Assembly: GCF_027409185.1 (NCBI RefSeq)
Contig: NC_084469.1
Span: 30,990,293-31,054,292 of the forward strand
Length of the DNA: 64,000 nucleotides
Source: Cynocephalus volans
Lineage: Eukaryota > Chordata > Mammalia > Dermoptera > Cynocephalidae
Direction: 5' to 3'
Shown here: piece after piece, positions 1 to 12,808 of the stretch
Numbering within the stretch: the first letter of the stretch is position 1
How the letters are laid out: each line of letters opens with the position of its first letter
The notes under the pieces: model-generated
Told to the model about the DNA's origin: nothing
The model's database searches: none
Seen by the model: the letters and a program-made list of their open reading frames with translations, nothing else
Position numbers and translations under genes: made by a program

Positions 1-462
1 AGGACTCAGTAACACGCCCATGGTGGAGCTGGGGTTCCAAACCAGGAGGGCAGGCTCCCAGCCAGTGTTCTAAGGCACAAGCTGAAGTCAGGACCAAGTC
101 CGGGGAGAAGGTAGGAGGTGAGAAGCATCAAGGTTGCTGGGAAACTGGAATAGGGCTTTGTCCCCGGGGAGAGATGGAGAAGATGAGGAAGGCAGCATCT
201 GCCCCTCCTGCCCCTGGAGCTGTGAGGTGCAGGGTGGGAGGGGGCATTGCTTGCCATTTTGCAGATGAGACCCACAGGACCACCCAAACTGTTCCTTGGC
301 TGAGGCTTGTCAGAGCCCAAAGGTCACTGCATTCCTTGGAGCTGAGGCCTGGGCACATGAGTGGGAGGAATTAGAGCCGCTCTTGTTTGGAGTGGTGGTC
401 ACAAGGCAAGTGAGGCAGCTGCCCAGCCCCCTCACCGCCCTCCGTCTGTCTCTCTGGCCCAG

Positions 463-1006
<544 letters not shown>

Positions 1007-2771
1007 CACCCAGGGACCCAGTGTAAACAGCCCAGGCCCTGTGTCCTGGTGGGGAAGGCTCCACCCATGAAGGCCAGAGATGAAGTCTGGCGTGCAAGGG
1101 AGAAACGCTCTTTTCCTCAGGGCCAAATGCCTTAACTCGAACCCACCTGCCTTCATCCACAGCCCAGACCCCTCCTGGGCCAGGGAGGAAGCTCCCTCTG
1201 GGACAGACACCTGACTCTGCTCCGAGACTGAAAGCCAGACCTCTAGCAACCCCTCCCAACCTCCCCAAGGTCTCAGCCCCTCCTGGGCCTCGCTGGCCAG
1301 ACATCTTTGATGCCGCCGTCTCTCTTTTCTTTAAGGCTTCAGGCAGCACGCACAGGTTCTGGCAGCCATCTCAGGCAGGACTGGGCGCTGAGCTTGCAGC
1401 CGAAGGCCTTGTCCCAACCAACCAGTGTTTCTGGGAGCAGCTTGAAGGGCTGACCTTGCAGCCGGAGAGCCAAGGGTACTTTGCTGTCACTGCTGTGTTC
1501 CCAGAGACCGAGCAGCCAGGTGCTGGGGCCAGTGGACTCAGAAGTGCTGGTGCTGGTGGCGGAGGGGCTAGGACTTTGGGGTTAGACCTGGGGTCCCTTC
1601 TCTGAAGGCCGCATTCCTGACACTCACTTGTTCTATGTAACTCAACTTCCACGACTGCAGTAACAGGTGACCCAGGCCAGGGCCTGGGAAAGAGAATTTT
1701 GGAGGCCTGAGGTGCCCACCAGAGTTCTGAACAAGACTCATGCCCAACACCCTCTGGAGCTTTATCACAAAAAGTCAGGTGATCACACTAACTCCTTTCA
1801 GATTTTCTGGAGGGGTGTTTTGGAAGTGGCTTGCTTACTTCTGCCCTCCCTCCAACTCCACTTTCCCAGAGTCAGATGGGGACCCATCTGAGCACCCCCA
1901 GCTGTCTCTACCTAGCATCTGGAGCGAAGGAGACACATACACACTCCCTCTCCACCAGTCTGTGCCTTAGAGGCCTGTTCAACCTGCCAAATGGTGAGAG
2001 TAGCTCCCCCCAGAGGGGAGGGAAGGCCACCTGCCCTCCCTTTCCCCAGGCCCGTACCTGAGACTCAGATAAGAGCTGGAGATCACCTCACACAATCCTT
2101 ATGGGCCCAACCCTGATCTCAAACCTCCTCCCCCACCCCAAGCCACTGTCCTTCCTATGGCAGGAGGGGAGGGTCCCAGGACGTGCCTTGTACATGCCTT
2201 GAGTTTGTCAATCCACTCTGACTTTTTTACTACAAGATCAGGGTGAGGGGCCTGTATCTGTAATTGAAACCTGACTTGTCTCCTTTCTGCACATTCTGCG
2301 CACTTGCTAGGTGCAGAAGGCAGGTGTGTTAGCCTTCAGAGCCAAGTCGTCTCTTAGGGAGACAGCCTTGTTCGCCTCATATAAGGAAACGAGTAGGGTT
2401 GTGAAGCTCACTGACCCGAGGTAACTGCATGCTGACCCCACACTTCATTGGGGGTGCCTTCCTGGCTAGTGTGAGACTCCTGCCCACTTGGGCCAGGTAG
2501 GTCTCACAGGTACCATGCCTCCGCCATTACCAGGCACACCACTCAAGCTGTGGATGTGAGCAGGGGCTGGTGAGGTTTTTCAGGGCACGCCACCACAGGG
2601 AGCCGAGCAGTGGGGGTCTTACTCTTCACATTCTTCCTCTATCCAGTTGTCAATCAAAGAATTTAAGGTCTTAATTCTCCAGAGCAGAGAATGCACCCTG
2701 GCCCTGCCCACAGACCTGTTTTCTTTGGGCTTTCCAGTGATTTTTATAAAGTGTGTTATTGGGTGCCACAC
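1007..2771 (+). other. CTNS 3' UTR and flank, end uncertain
   Basis: No open gene follows the CTNS stop codon. I saw no AATAAA or ATTAAA on the plus strand here. The best candidate poly(A) signal is the variant TATAAA at 2745-2750, followed by a GT-rich stretch (GTGTGTTATTGGGTG). The actual cleavage site cannot be fixed from sequence alone. Confidence 0.4.
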
Positions 2772-2776
2772 TTTTT

Positions 2777-3106
2777 TTTTTTTTTTTGAGTGGTGGAACA
2801 GGAAGTCAGCTTTTATTCAGGAACACCAGTGACCTGAGGAGATGTTAGGCTAACCCTTCAGTAAACCTGAAAGAAAATGGCCAGACTAAAGCCATCTCTA
2901 AGACTCAGATTTACGGAGGGGTTTTTTAAGAGGGGGCTGAGGGAATGGAATGTGGGGAGTGAAAAGCAGGAGGGAGAGGGGGATGTGAGCTGTGGAGGCT
3001 CTGAGCAAGGAGCCAGGTGCAAGGTCTCGCCAAGGCTCCGTCTGGTTTCTGTTCCCAACCTTGATATTATCTTAGGGTCCTGCTGGGTTTTGATGCACTT
3101 CAGGAT
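2777..3106 (-). pseudogene. 5'-truncated processed retrocopy of an unidentified transcript
   Basis: A minus-strand insert ends in a poly(A) tail, seen as T at 2772-2787. About 20 nt before the tail is an AATAAA signal, seen as TTTATT near 2812-2817. The insert is bracketed by a direct repeat GGTGCCACACTTTTT at 2762-2776 and 3107-3121. Signal, tail and target-site duplication together are the marks of LINE-driven retroposition. I do not recognise the parent transcript. The visible part looks like 3' UTR, with no convincing reading frame. Confidence 0.7.
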
Positions 3107-3735
3107 GGTGCCACACTTTTTAAATAGGAAAGATTTAAAATTCTCAGCTTTTCTGTAAAAATCTGATTTGGCAGTGTTAGGGGGGTCTGGGAATGGCAGC
3201 ACCTTCCCAGAGGCGGCAGGCAGAGGGCCAGGTGCTCTCTGGCTTACCCCATCTGGACAGATATTGTCCCCTGGAAACATTTGGGGTTGCCTCCCTGGCT
3301 GTGATACAGTGAGTGCTCTTAAGAATCTTCGGGGATAGGCGTGTTTCCCACAAACCCCCAGTGTCCATGAGGCCCCTCCTGGATGGGAGCTGAAGCTAGG
3401 TTACACAAGGGCAGTTGGTGGCACTTAAGGACTCCAGTCATACCCAGGAGGCCACACACCTCAGGCTCCCAGCCCTAATGGCAGTGAAGGTGCTCCCAGA
3501 CATTCCCATGGATGTGGCCCTTGCCAAGTACAGCATGTTTTCACTGAGGCTTCTAAGGCTCCACCCACTCCAGACTTTCCAGGCAGGTGGGTCTGGGAAT
3601 AGCTGGGCTTTGTTCCAGAGCAGCAGGTGGGGGGGGGGGGCCAGCCATCCTAAAATCCAGACCTCTCACCCCAGTCTACCCCCACGTATCCCTACGCCAT
3701 GCCTCAGTAAAGAGCCCTTGTGAATTCCAGCGTTG

Positions 3736-3741
3736 TTTATT
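3736..3741 (-). other. Candidate TAX1BP3 poly(A) signal
   Basis: TTTATT on the plus strand reads AATAAA on the minus strand, about 850 nt after the TAX1BP3 stop. That gives a 3' UTR of about 0.87 kb, similar to my recollection of the human transcript. The interval 3742-4594 would then be 3' UTR. A downstream alternative at about 2812 belongs to the retrocopy. Confidence 0.55.
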
Positions 3742-4594
3742 GGACACAAGATGTCAGGGTGAGGCAGCATCAGACTGCCACATTTCCACTGTAACCGAAG
3801 TAAGGCTGTTCGCTTGCTAAGAGTAGTTGTCCCCAGATATGAATTAATAAGCTAAATTCAAAAGTAAAATTGGCCATCTCCAAATAGTAAGATAAAAACA
3901 CTTTGTTATCAAAGTCGTGATTTAAAAAATACAAAAGTTGAACCTACAGGCATAGAGGAAAATGGCAGTCCTGAGAGCTGCCCTGAGATGTTGGCCTGGA
4001 ACTTCATCTAGACCCTGTAAGCAGGCAGACCCTGGGGAGGTCAGCAACCACGGGGGCAGGGGTGATGGGGAGCCAGCTTCCATGGGAGAAACTTATGGTG
4101 CCTCCATCAGGGTCCATGTCCAGTCCCCCATTGGGCAGTGTGGGGAAAAGCACGGGGCACAGGCACTGTGGAGCTGACGCACAAGGGCAGGGCTAGGCCC
4201 CGCAGCCAAGGCAGAGCAGGAAAGGCCAGCCCCCCCTGGCACTACCCAGCTTTGGCAGCTCTCAGGGAGTAGTGTTTCTTGCTTACTTGGGTACTGCTGT
4301 GACCGGGCAGCAAGGTCTGGGGGCTGAGGCTTATGGTCACTGCAGACTGGCTACCACTCAGCTCCAGGCCCTTGTTTCCAGTCCTCAGTGTCCAAGGGAG
4401 AGCTGGTCCCAGAACCTTGGACCGGGGGTGGAGAGGGGAAGGAAGTCTGGGTCAGGCCTCTGGGATCAGCTATTGCCCCTCTGAGCTGGGGCTCAGCACT
4501 CAGCAGAAGCCAGGTCGAGGGGCAGACAGAGCATGGAACTGGTGTCACTGTACAGACAGGTGGGCAGGCACAAGTCGGGGACCATGGCAGTCTG

Positions 4595-7500
4595 CTAGGA
4601 CAGCATGGACTGCTGCACAGCCTTCTGCAGCGACTGCCGAGTCACCAGCAGGCGCACTACCTCCTCCGAGCGCTTGGTGAGCCGCTTCCGGGCCTGGTCG
4701 TGTGTGACCATGGTCATGTCCCAGCCGTTCACCTGCCCCGGAAGAAAACATGGCCCACCTCAGCTCCCCATTATCTGGGATACGGAAGCAGAGGGCTTTG
4801 GTGGGCCTGCGTCACCCAAGCAGGCTCCCAATCTGACATCCCTGGGCCATGGCACAAGGAGGAAAGAGAGCCTGCTTCCTCTGGGAGCAATGACAGTGGC
4901 TTGCGAAACGGCTTCGGTGAGTCTCTTCCAGCTGGGAGGCAGGGGCAGTCCCCCATCCCCATGTGTCTCAGCCCCTCAGGCCCAAACTTTGTTTTCCTTC
5001 ATGGGGATACCCGTTACCTGCATTATCTTGTCTCCAATCTGCAGCCCCGCAATTTCAGCAGGGCCTCCTTCGGACACCCGCGTGACATAAATACCCTGGA
5101 AAGAGGCAGCCTAGGTCAAGCAGTGTGGTCACTGGACTGGCCCCTTATCCACAGAGCAGAGCCCAGCATGGCACACTCCCAGCTGTCCCTGTACCCAGCG
5201 CACACAGCAGGTGTTGGCTATGCTGAGACAGCCAGGGGTAAATGTGGCTGTCCCATGGATGCTCCAGCCCCTGCTGATGGCCGCCTCCTGCTGCTTGCTC
5301 CTGGGCTCTGTCTGAGCAGGCCTTCCTTTGGCTGGGAGGCCCACTCCCCACTTACACCCCTACTTATCCCCACCAGATCATTTCTTGGACCTTCTTAAGA
5401 GAGCACTGTCTGAGAGGGATGAGGTCTGCTCCCTCCACACAGGCCCAGGAAGCAGAGATCCACCATCTCAGGCTTCTGTTCCCCTTGGAGAGGTCCCAAG
5501 ACCCTAGTTGCCCTCACCTTGTCCGTCTTATCTTCCGAGAAAGGATTCTGGGAAGGATCCTGGTCAATTCCACCTCCAATGCTGAAGCCCAGGATTAAGT
5601 TCTCACCTTGACGCAGCTTGTGAATTTCAACTCTTTGCTGGCAAAGAAAAAGGCAAGTTGGGGGTAGGTGGGCGGGTGGAGAATGAATCTGGTCTGTGTC
5701 CCCAGCAGCACTCTCAGGCTGCTGGGCCAGCTCAGAGCCATGCCAAGGGGGTGGGGCGCAGGGACCTCTGCAGGAATCCAGCTGGTCACGGGTCTAGGAG
5801 GCTGGGGGCGGGGACTCAGAACCCAGCGACATCGACCCACCCACACAGCCCTCTGTCCTCAACCTCTCCCCCTTCCCCTGTTAGTTTCAGGCACCACGTT
5901 AGTTAACATGTGCTCTAAGCCCCTCTTGGCCCAAGAGCTAGGGTGCTGTGGCTGCTGCGAATGGGAAGCCCATCTCCCAGTGGAGGGACCACCGGAGGGG
6001 TCATGCCCTGAAAAGATGCAAGCACCTTGCTCAGGCAGCTTAGACTGCTGAGCCAGCCCTGTCAGGGGCAAGACAGGAGGTGCTCGGGGAAAGTGGAAAA
6101 GATCAAACTTGCACAGAAAGGAGAGGAAAGGCTTGCTGGCCAAGGCTTGAAGGTGCCATGGATAAGCATCCGTGAGACCAGAGTGCACAATGCAAGACAC
6201 ACAACTGGGAGGTGAGATGTGGCTGGAAGTGTGAGGCTGGGGCCAGATCAGGAAGGCTGTGGTATGAAGCCCACGAGACTGGTCCTAGATGGAGGGCAAG
6301 GGGGTCTCCCTAAGCCCCAGGCCCTGCTCTTGTGTGGTGGAGGAGACAGAATGTTCTAGGGCTCTCCCACCATGCTCTGGGGCTGTGGTCTACAACTGCG
6401 CCAGGCTCCTTTCAGAGCCCTCACCAGATGCTGGGAGCCAGACCAGATCACCCCAAAAGTTGAGAGTTTTAACAGAAAAAAAAAAAAAAAAGGTGACTTG
6501 ATCTGGACCTGAGGAGGCTTCACAAAGGAAGGATCATTAGCACCAGGTCCTGAAGAGGTGACAAGAAGTTTGCCCACATAACCTTGATCCTGAACCCACT
6601 AGAGCTCTCAGGAGTTGGGGAGCAGGGCAGGGCATGGTCAGGTTTGATGCTATAATGATAACTCAGGTAGTCAGTAGAGGAACGAGTGTCTCATAGAGGT
6701 GTGATGTGGAGGCCAGGGGACATGAGCTACTTGGAAATTGAGGCCAACAAACTTGGGGACAGCTCCTGGGAGAGAGAAGTCAAGAGAAGCACCCTGCCAC
6801 CTCGCCTGGCGGTAGTCAGTAGAGGAACGAGTGTCTCACAGAGGTGTGATGTGGAGGCCAGGGGACATGAGCTACTTGGAAATTGAGGCCAACAGACTTG
6901 GGGACAGCTCCTGGGAGAGAGAAGTCAAGAGAAGCACCCTGCCACCTCGCCTGGCTGAACACGACCATCACTCAGATGGGACCCAGGAAGAGGAAAAGCA
7001 GGAGTTGGAGTGCCAGGAGCCATCAGGGAATGTGTCCAGAAGGCAGAAGGATCTATGGAGCCAGAGTTTGGAGGAGAGGCCAAAATGATTCTCAAAATTC
7101 TCAAAATGTTAAATACATGGCAGAGGGCAGGGACTGGGAAGAAGCCTCCCCCACCCCATCCTGAATCCAAGACACAAGAGAGAGACCCACCCACCATGTT
7201 CAGGCATGCTCCTGGTGTTAGAGGTGGGGGCCATGGTCCTACAACTTTGAAGAAGGCCCCAGGACCAGCCATGACATGAGAGAGGGGGAGCAGGAAGCAT
7301 GATCCCTGAGGCCCACTGGACCTGGGACCTCACACCGAAAAGTGTGAGCAACTCTAAGCCGGCTCCACATCCTCCAACACATACTTTTTCATCCAGCCCT
7401 CCCGGGTCAGAAAAAAGTACATGTGCTCGGGCTGGGAGACAGGACCTTGTCACTGACTTGCTGGGTGAGGTCAGGCAGCAAGGTGTCTCTCATCTCTGGC

Positions 7501-8596
7501 TCCTCACCTACACCCCCTTTTTTCCAGCTAAGGAGCAAACCTGGCCTCTTCTTCCTGAAGCAGCTATGGATCTAGAAAAGCCAGGCTGGTGCAGGCAAGG
7601 TGAAGTTTAGAACAGCTGTCAGCTGATCCAGCAGTGTTTCCCCCTAGCCCAGGCCTGAGCTCCTCTTCACGTGCTTCCTTATCAGGAGCTCTCCAACACA
7701 CCCAGCTGGGATACCACAGCCAGTCCCTGTGGCTCCAAGGCTGGGACTTTCACTTTTCATTGCCTGCCCAGCATGCATTTATTACCATTTTGTGAAACCT
7801 CTGGTGAGCTGGGCAAGAGACCAGGGTCTTTCCTGAGAACTTTCTCTATGATTGGGCATGACCAGACTTCTCTTGGGACTCAGTTTCCCCACCTCTGCCA
7901 AGGGGTTGGCCTCCAGGCAAGGAACCTGGACTTTGCCCCAAGGGCTGGTAATCCAGGGAAAGTTCTGAGAGGGACTGAACCAGATGTATGATCATTCACT
8001 CCGGACCGGGCGTGGGGTGGGTCCGAAGAGCGAGGCTGGAAGGGAAGGGGGAAGGGGCTGCTGCGGCAGGCTCCGACCAGCCCCACCCCCCAAATCTCCC
8101 TCCCCTGGGCGGCGGCACCGGCTGGAGCGGAGGAAGCACTTCCTCATTCCAGAGCCTGCGACTCATGGACGTCGGGGCCGGCGCCCGCCCCCCGCGGCTG
8201 CCCAGCTGGGGACAAGGAGGCCCAAGAAGGGCGCGCATTCCCTGACTCCCACAGCCGGGGCCTTTCTCCTTCGCCCTGCCCGCCCTGACCCACTGAAAGG
8301 AGTCCACCCCGGGGCGGCAGTGCGCGGGGTCTGGTCTCCGTCTAGGGTCTCGGGAGACTCTTGGGCCCCAGCCGTCTCCGTTTCGTGGCTGGGGTGCACT
8401 GCGGTTCCACTCCGGCACAGCGGGGCCCGGAACCCCCGCCGGCGGTTTGCAGGAGCCCCGGGTTCAATGCTCTGTCAACCTGTTTGGGGTGTCAGTTTAC
8501 CGCTCTGCAAAATGGGGGCAAGCCAAGACGAGAAGGAGCCCGCGCGAGCGTACTCACCACCACGGCGGTGACCGGCTGGCCCGGGATGTAGGACAT
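4595..8596 (-). CDS. TAX1BP3: Tax1-binding protein 3 (TIP-1), single-PDZ protein
   Basis: TIP-1 is a small cytosolic protein that is almost entirely one PDZ domain. It binds C-terminal PDZ ligands such as beta-catenin and kir2.3 and can block larger PDZ scaffolds. Coding exons on the minus strand are 8558-8596 (MSYIPGQPVTAVV), 5518-5637, 5018-5095 and 4595-4732. They total 375 nt, 124 residues plus stop, the same as human. The carboxylate-binding loop reads NLILGFSIGGG, helix alpha-B has VTHDQARKRL, and the end is QQSMLS. I see no difference from the human protein as I recall it. Intron 1 is about 2.9 kb and carries a 145-bp tandem duplication. The promoter is shared with EMC6. In human, read-through transcripts from P2RX5 into this gene are known and the same layout holds here. 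Confidence 0.97.
6666..6955. repeat. Tandem duplication, two copies of a 145-bp unit
   Basis: Copies at 6666-6810 and 6811-6955 lie head to tail in TAX1BP3 intron 1. By eye they differ at only two positions (T/C near 6693 and A/G near 6752). The near identity points to a recent event or to gene conversion. No spacer is present at the junction. Confidence 0.95.
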
Positions 8597-9200
8597 CTCG
8601 ACCGCAACCTGGTAACCTCCAGGACCGCTCGGTGAAGCCCGCAGCAACAAGCCCCACGGCCGCGCCCTCTCTGGTTAACAAAGGCCGTCCGGCTCGGCCC
8701 GCCCCCTCATGAATAGTTAACAGATCTCCAGCCAATCACCGGCCGGAGCGCTGTTCGGCTTTCGGAAGTCCCAGTGCGTGCGTAGAAAGGCGGAGAGAGG
8801 GTGGAGCGTGCCCGGGACTCCCGCAGCTCAGGCGCGGCGGGGAGGGGTCGGGGCGAGGTCTGGGCGCATGCGCAGCCTGCGTCCTCCCAGCAGCCTCCCG
8901 CGCAAGATGGCGCCACAAGATTCTGTCCTCCATCCCGTCTGAGAGAACGCCAGGTGACCGCGTCCGCCGCCGTGTTGCAGGTAACTGGGCAAGCGCGGCC
9001 AGGGAATGCAGATGTGCCGCCGCCCCAGACCCTCGGCCTTCTTGGCGTTTTTCGGAGGTCCGTCCGAGACCTAAGAGTGGTGCCAGGTCTAGGAAGCCCC
9101 AGGGGGAGGCGGCGGCGTGAACCCAACTCTCCAAGCTCCGGGCGCCACTTGTAACTTGGTTCTCCCCGCAGCTCCACGTTGTTCGGCGAAAAAGCCAGAG
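8000..9200. promoter_or_regulatory. CpG-rich divergent promoter of TAX1BP3 and EMC6
   Basis: This stretch is much richer in G, C and CpG than its surroundings. The TAX1BP3 start codon (minus) at 8596 faces the EMC6 5' exon, which ends at 8980, so the two transcription starts lie within about 300 bp. No TATA box is evident. The human genes are likewise about 0.1-0.2 kb apart head to head. Exact start sites cannot be read from sequence. Confidence 0.8.
8981..9171 (+). other. EMC6 5' UTR intron
   Basis: A donor (GCAG|GTAACT) at 8981 and an acceptor (CCCGCAG) ending at 9171 bound a 191-nt intron just before the coding exon. This fits the known EMC6 layout of a noncoding first exon followed by one exon holding the whole coding region. 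The first exon should start somewhere in 8850-8940. Confidence 0.65.
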
Positions 9201-9205
9201 GCTGA

Positions 9206-9553
<348 letters not shown>

Positions 9554-9707
9554 AATGGGGGCAGGGGTCACTTTTTTAACAAACCAGACTGGGAGGACTT
9601 AACACCGTATAGACTTACTTAGTTTTTAAATTGTTGAATTCGCTGCTTGTTCTGTGACGTTATAAGTAATTTATATCTGAAGACAGAGATCCTGTAATAT
9701 CCTTCAG

Positions 9708-9713
9708 ATTAAA
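9708..9713 (+). other. EMC6 poly(A) signal
   Basis: ATTAAA about 155 nt after the EMC6 stop, followed within 30 nt by a GT/T-rich stretch (TTTGTGGAGTTCTTT). Cleavage is expected near 9730. Confidence 0.65.
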
Positions 9714-9924
9714 TGAAGCGTGAGACACTTTGTGGAGTTCTTTCCTACTTTAATGCATAGTCTGCTGTGCGTGTAAAGTCGCCAAGATTGGACTCCTGGA
9801 GAGCAGGGACTGGGCCTGGGCCTTTCGCAATTTCCTTGCATTTACTCGTAGGCCATCAGAGAGGGGCCACTAGGGCCTGAATAAGGAGAGAACTTGTTAA
9901 CATCCGAAGAACAGTTTATTAAGG

Positions 9925-10110
9925 TGTTCCCTGTATGCCAGGCATTGTGCCTTGTGCTTTTCACACCCATTATCTCATTTAATTCTAGCAATAATCTTAT
10001 GGAGTAGATGTTATTGTTAACTCCCTGATGATGAGGAACCTGAGGAACCTCTGTCAAAGGAGGCACAGCTAGGAAGAAGCAGAGCCAGGATTCAAATGCA
10101 GGTCTCTTAA
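9925..10110 (-). repeat. MIR SINE
   Basis: The plus strand shows the reverse complement of the MIR core: a TTTATTAAGG start, a CAGGCATTGTGCC segment, TATCTCATTTAATTCT, then a GAGGAACC and AGAGCCAGGATTCAAA end. It is an ancient mammal-wide repeat, heavily diverged. Confidence 0.75.
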
Positions 10111-10311
10111 TTTGCTCTTGCTGTATTGGTTGAGTGTACTTTTCACAGCCCAGCATTCCCTGCCACTAACCATTCCAGGTATGAATGGTGTCGTTTCAGT
10201 TCCTTTTCAGCTAGTCACAGCTAGCTGCTTTTTCCACAAGAAAAAATAAACTCAAGCTATTTTTTTAGAATATGTCTAGTGAAGATTTTTGACATTAGAG
10301 CTAAATTTTGG

Positions 10312-10372
10312 GTTTCTTTAGGGTGTAAACACCTCTGTCTAACCAACTGAGCCACCCTGCCACACCTAGACA
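10312..10372 (-). repeat. Fragment of tRNA-derived SINE
   Basis: On the minus strand this reads as a tRNA-like head (GTGGCTCAGTTGGTTAGACAGAGGTG). It has box A-like sequence but no box B or tail. It looks like an old truncated monomer. Confidence 0.5.
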
Positions 10373-10499
10373 GCTCTATCTTTATGCTAATCCATGATCC
10401 TTTCTTGTCAGTAGTTATCTTAGAATAAAATGCACGTTTAAGAAATAAATATTGCATTAGAGTTATAGTAATGAACATGTTACTCATGGAATTTATAGT

Positions 10500-10880
10500 C
10501 TAACTGGGGAGACCAGCATTACCTAATTTCACAAATATTTAAATTATGGTAAGTGCTATGAAGAAAATGCATAGGAACCCCGAACCTAGCCCAGGTTAGG
10601 GCATGAAGGTCCAGGAAGTCTGCTTTGAGAAAGTAACATTACATCTGAGACCTGAAGGTTAAATAACAGCCAAGTAAAGTGTGGGGAAGGGATTACTTGC
10701 AAGCAAGAGCCTGTGTGAGGGCCACTGGGCAGGAAGGAATGTAGCCTGTATCTGGAGAGTGAGACACGGGGCCATGAGGTAGACCTGGATGAGGTGGAGG
10801 AGAGCTGCTGCAGGGTTTGACCTTGATCCTAAGAGCAAATGGGGGAAGACTTTAGAAGTTTTAGGAGTGACATGATCAGA
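10500..10880 (-). repeat. L2 LINE 3' fragment
   Basis: The text resembles the reverse complement of the L2 3' region, with phrases like GCCACTGGGCAGGAAGGAATG and GGAGTGACATGATCAGA. A SINE head is inserted at its right end. Confidence 0.6.
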
Positions 10881-10892
10881 ATTGGATTTTTA

Positions 10893-10932
10893 TCAGCACC
10901 GCACTCTTCCCGAGTGAGCCACAGGCCGGCCC
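10893..10932 (-). repeat. Tailless 5' head of the dimeric tRNA SINE
   Basis: Only the first 40 nt or so of the SINE are present, reading from the GGCCGGCC head on the minus strand through GCTGAT. They are bracketed by a 16-bp direct repeat CAGAATTGGATTTTTA at 10877-10892 and 10933-10948. No second tRNA unit and no poly(A) tail are present. The copy stops where the anticodon loop of the first tRNA-like unit would be. Confidence 0.85.
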
Positions 10933-12808
10933 CAGAATTGGATTTTTAAAAAAGAATCAGATTTAGATAGGAAGGGGATCTGAAAGCTTGAATTCAAGTC
11001 CTCTTTTCTTTTACAGACCATAGGTGGCCCATGGCCAATAATGGGGATGGATCTGGGACTCAGACCTCCTGAATTCCGTTTTGGGTTCCGGACCGCTTGC
11101 TTGCACACGAAGCCAAGCAGCAACTGAGGCCACAGCTTTGCCTCCCTCTCCCAGTGACATCCCAATGAGCCCTTTCTCTGCCCACCACTGAAGAACCTCA
11201 CATTCATGGTTTGCACATCCAGTCCTCTCTCAGGGCCTTCTCTGAGTGGGAAGGGAGGGTTCATGCCTGATGAAGACTAAAGAGGTAGCAGAGGGGGTCC
11301 TATCGGAGGAGGAGGATGGAAAAGGATAAGAGAGAAGTGAGCTGATTTACTTAACCATTTTCCTACTGTTGGGCAATAAGTTTGTTCAAAATATTCACTA
11401 TTATAAAAAATATCACAATGAATGTCTTCACGTTTATATTGTTTTAAGGGAATTTAGTATCCTAGGGCAGAGGATGGAAACTTGATTCCTAACGCTTTCC
11501 AGTGTTTTATCAGACTACACTCAAATAAAAATTACCAGTTTTATCACTGCTTTCCTAGCCCTTAATTTTATTTGCTCATTTACAGAACTTCCATATTTTC
11601 TTTGCGAAATAACAAGGAACATAATATATTGCTTACTGATTGTTTCTTGCGCCTGCCTCTTTTGGTCGTGCCTTACATTTTCCCCTAAAACACAGGATAA
11701 CCATGAAGATATGAAGGGAGGAAAATCAGGACACGTTTAAAATTGACCCCCTTTATTTTATAACCAAATAAAAATGTCAGAGAATACATATGTTGGGCAG
11801 GTACCAAAAGTGTCTGCCATCTTTTCCACCTTTAATTCTATTTACTGACCTAAGGGAAAACAGCTGGCAGAAAGGAGTCGTCTTAGAGAGCACGCTGGAT
11901 CCACTGAAGAGTATGCGCTAAGGAAAGCCGCACCACATGGGAGGAGGGGATAGGTTGAAACAAAGTGGAGTCCTTTTCCAGACATGCAAGATGCCATTCC
12001 AAGTGGAGTGATTTAGGAACTCTATGGGGCACTGTACTCCCTAGCTGAGGTGCTCAGAGACTTGAAGTCATGTTCTCCCTTTATGACTGGTTCCCCAGTG
12101 GGGCACTGAGAAAGGAAGAACTGATGTTGAGCAGGGGCAAAAAGGTAGCCATGACTGGTCAGTCCTGATCCCAGCATCAGGAATGGAAGGCACCTTGCTT
12201 TTTCATGGCTGGTCCCATGATGTCACGTTGATAGCACCCAATGTACAAATTTTCCAGCATCATGGTACTCCCAAAGACATGGGATAACTCAATTGCTGGG
12301 AAAATAGTAGGTGGACAGATTTAGACTAGGGCCTGAACATAAACATAAACAATTCATGTGATCCTGGAACATCAGAACAGAAAGGAGCTCTTGAGAAGCT
12401 GGCACTACCATCTTCCTGATGAGCCAACCAGTGCCCAGAAAGAATAGGGCTTTCCCAAGTTTGAAAGGGCTCAAAATCCTCCATCACTTCTCCCCAATTA
12501 AAAGGCAGTTTCTGTAAGATTAATGAGCCCCCCACTCTTGCACCAAGATTATTCAGAAAAAAGGTAGGAAGCAGAGAGCTGAGCAAAAAGCAAGGGAACA
12601 CCAGCAGAATGTGCAGCAGTCTAGAGGCTGTAATAGGATCACAGTTTTCTGAGCATGGGGCCTCTGACATGCAGTAGGGAGGCGACCTGGAAAGCTGCAC
12701 TGGCGTTGAAGAGAAAGTTAGGTTGAAGACGTCCTCAAAGGAAGTAACGTTTAATGGGGCAACACTTACAATTAAACAAAGTCAATTTGATTAAAAGAAA
12801 GCCTCACA

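Noticed and set aside
4388-5398. A 336-codon plus-strand open frame
   Set aside because: It runs antisense across TAX1BP3 exons 3 and 4 and the intron between them. Its apparent protein has no recognised domain and the real exons are on the other strand.
7984-8571. A 195-codon plus-strand open frame in the TAX1BP3/EMC6 CpG island
   Set aside because: It is proline- and arginine-rich, as GC-rich DNA gives by chance, and it overlaps the TAX1BP3 first exon antisense without any recognised domain.
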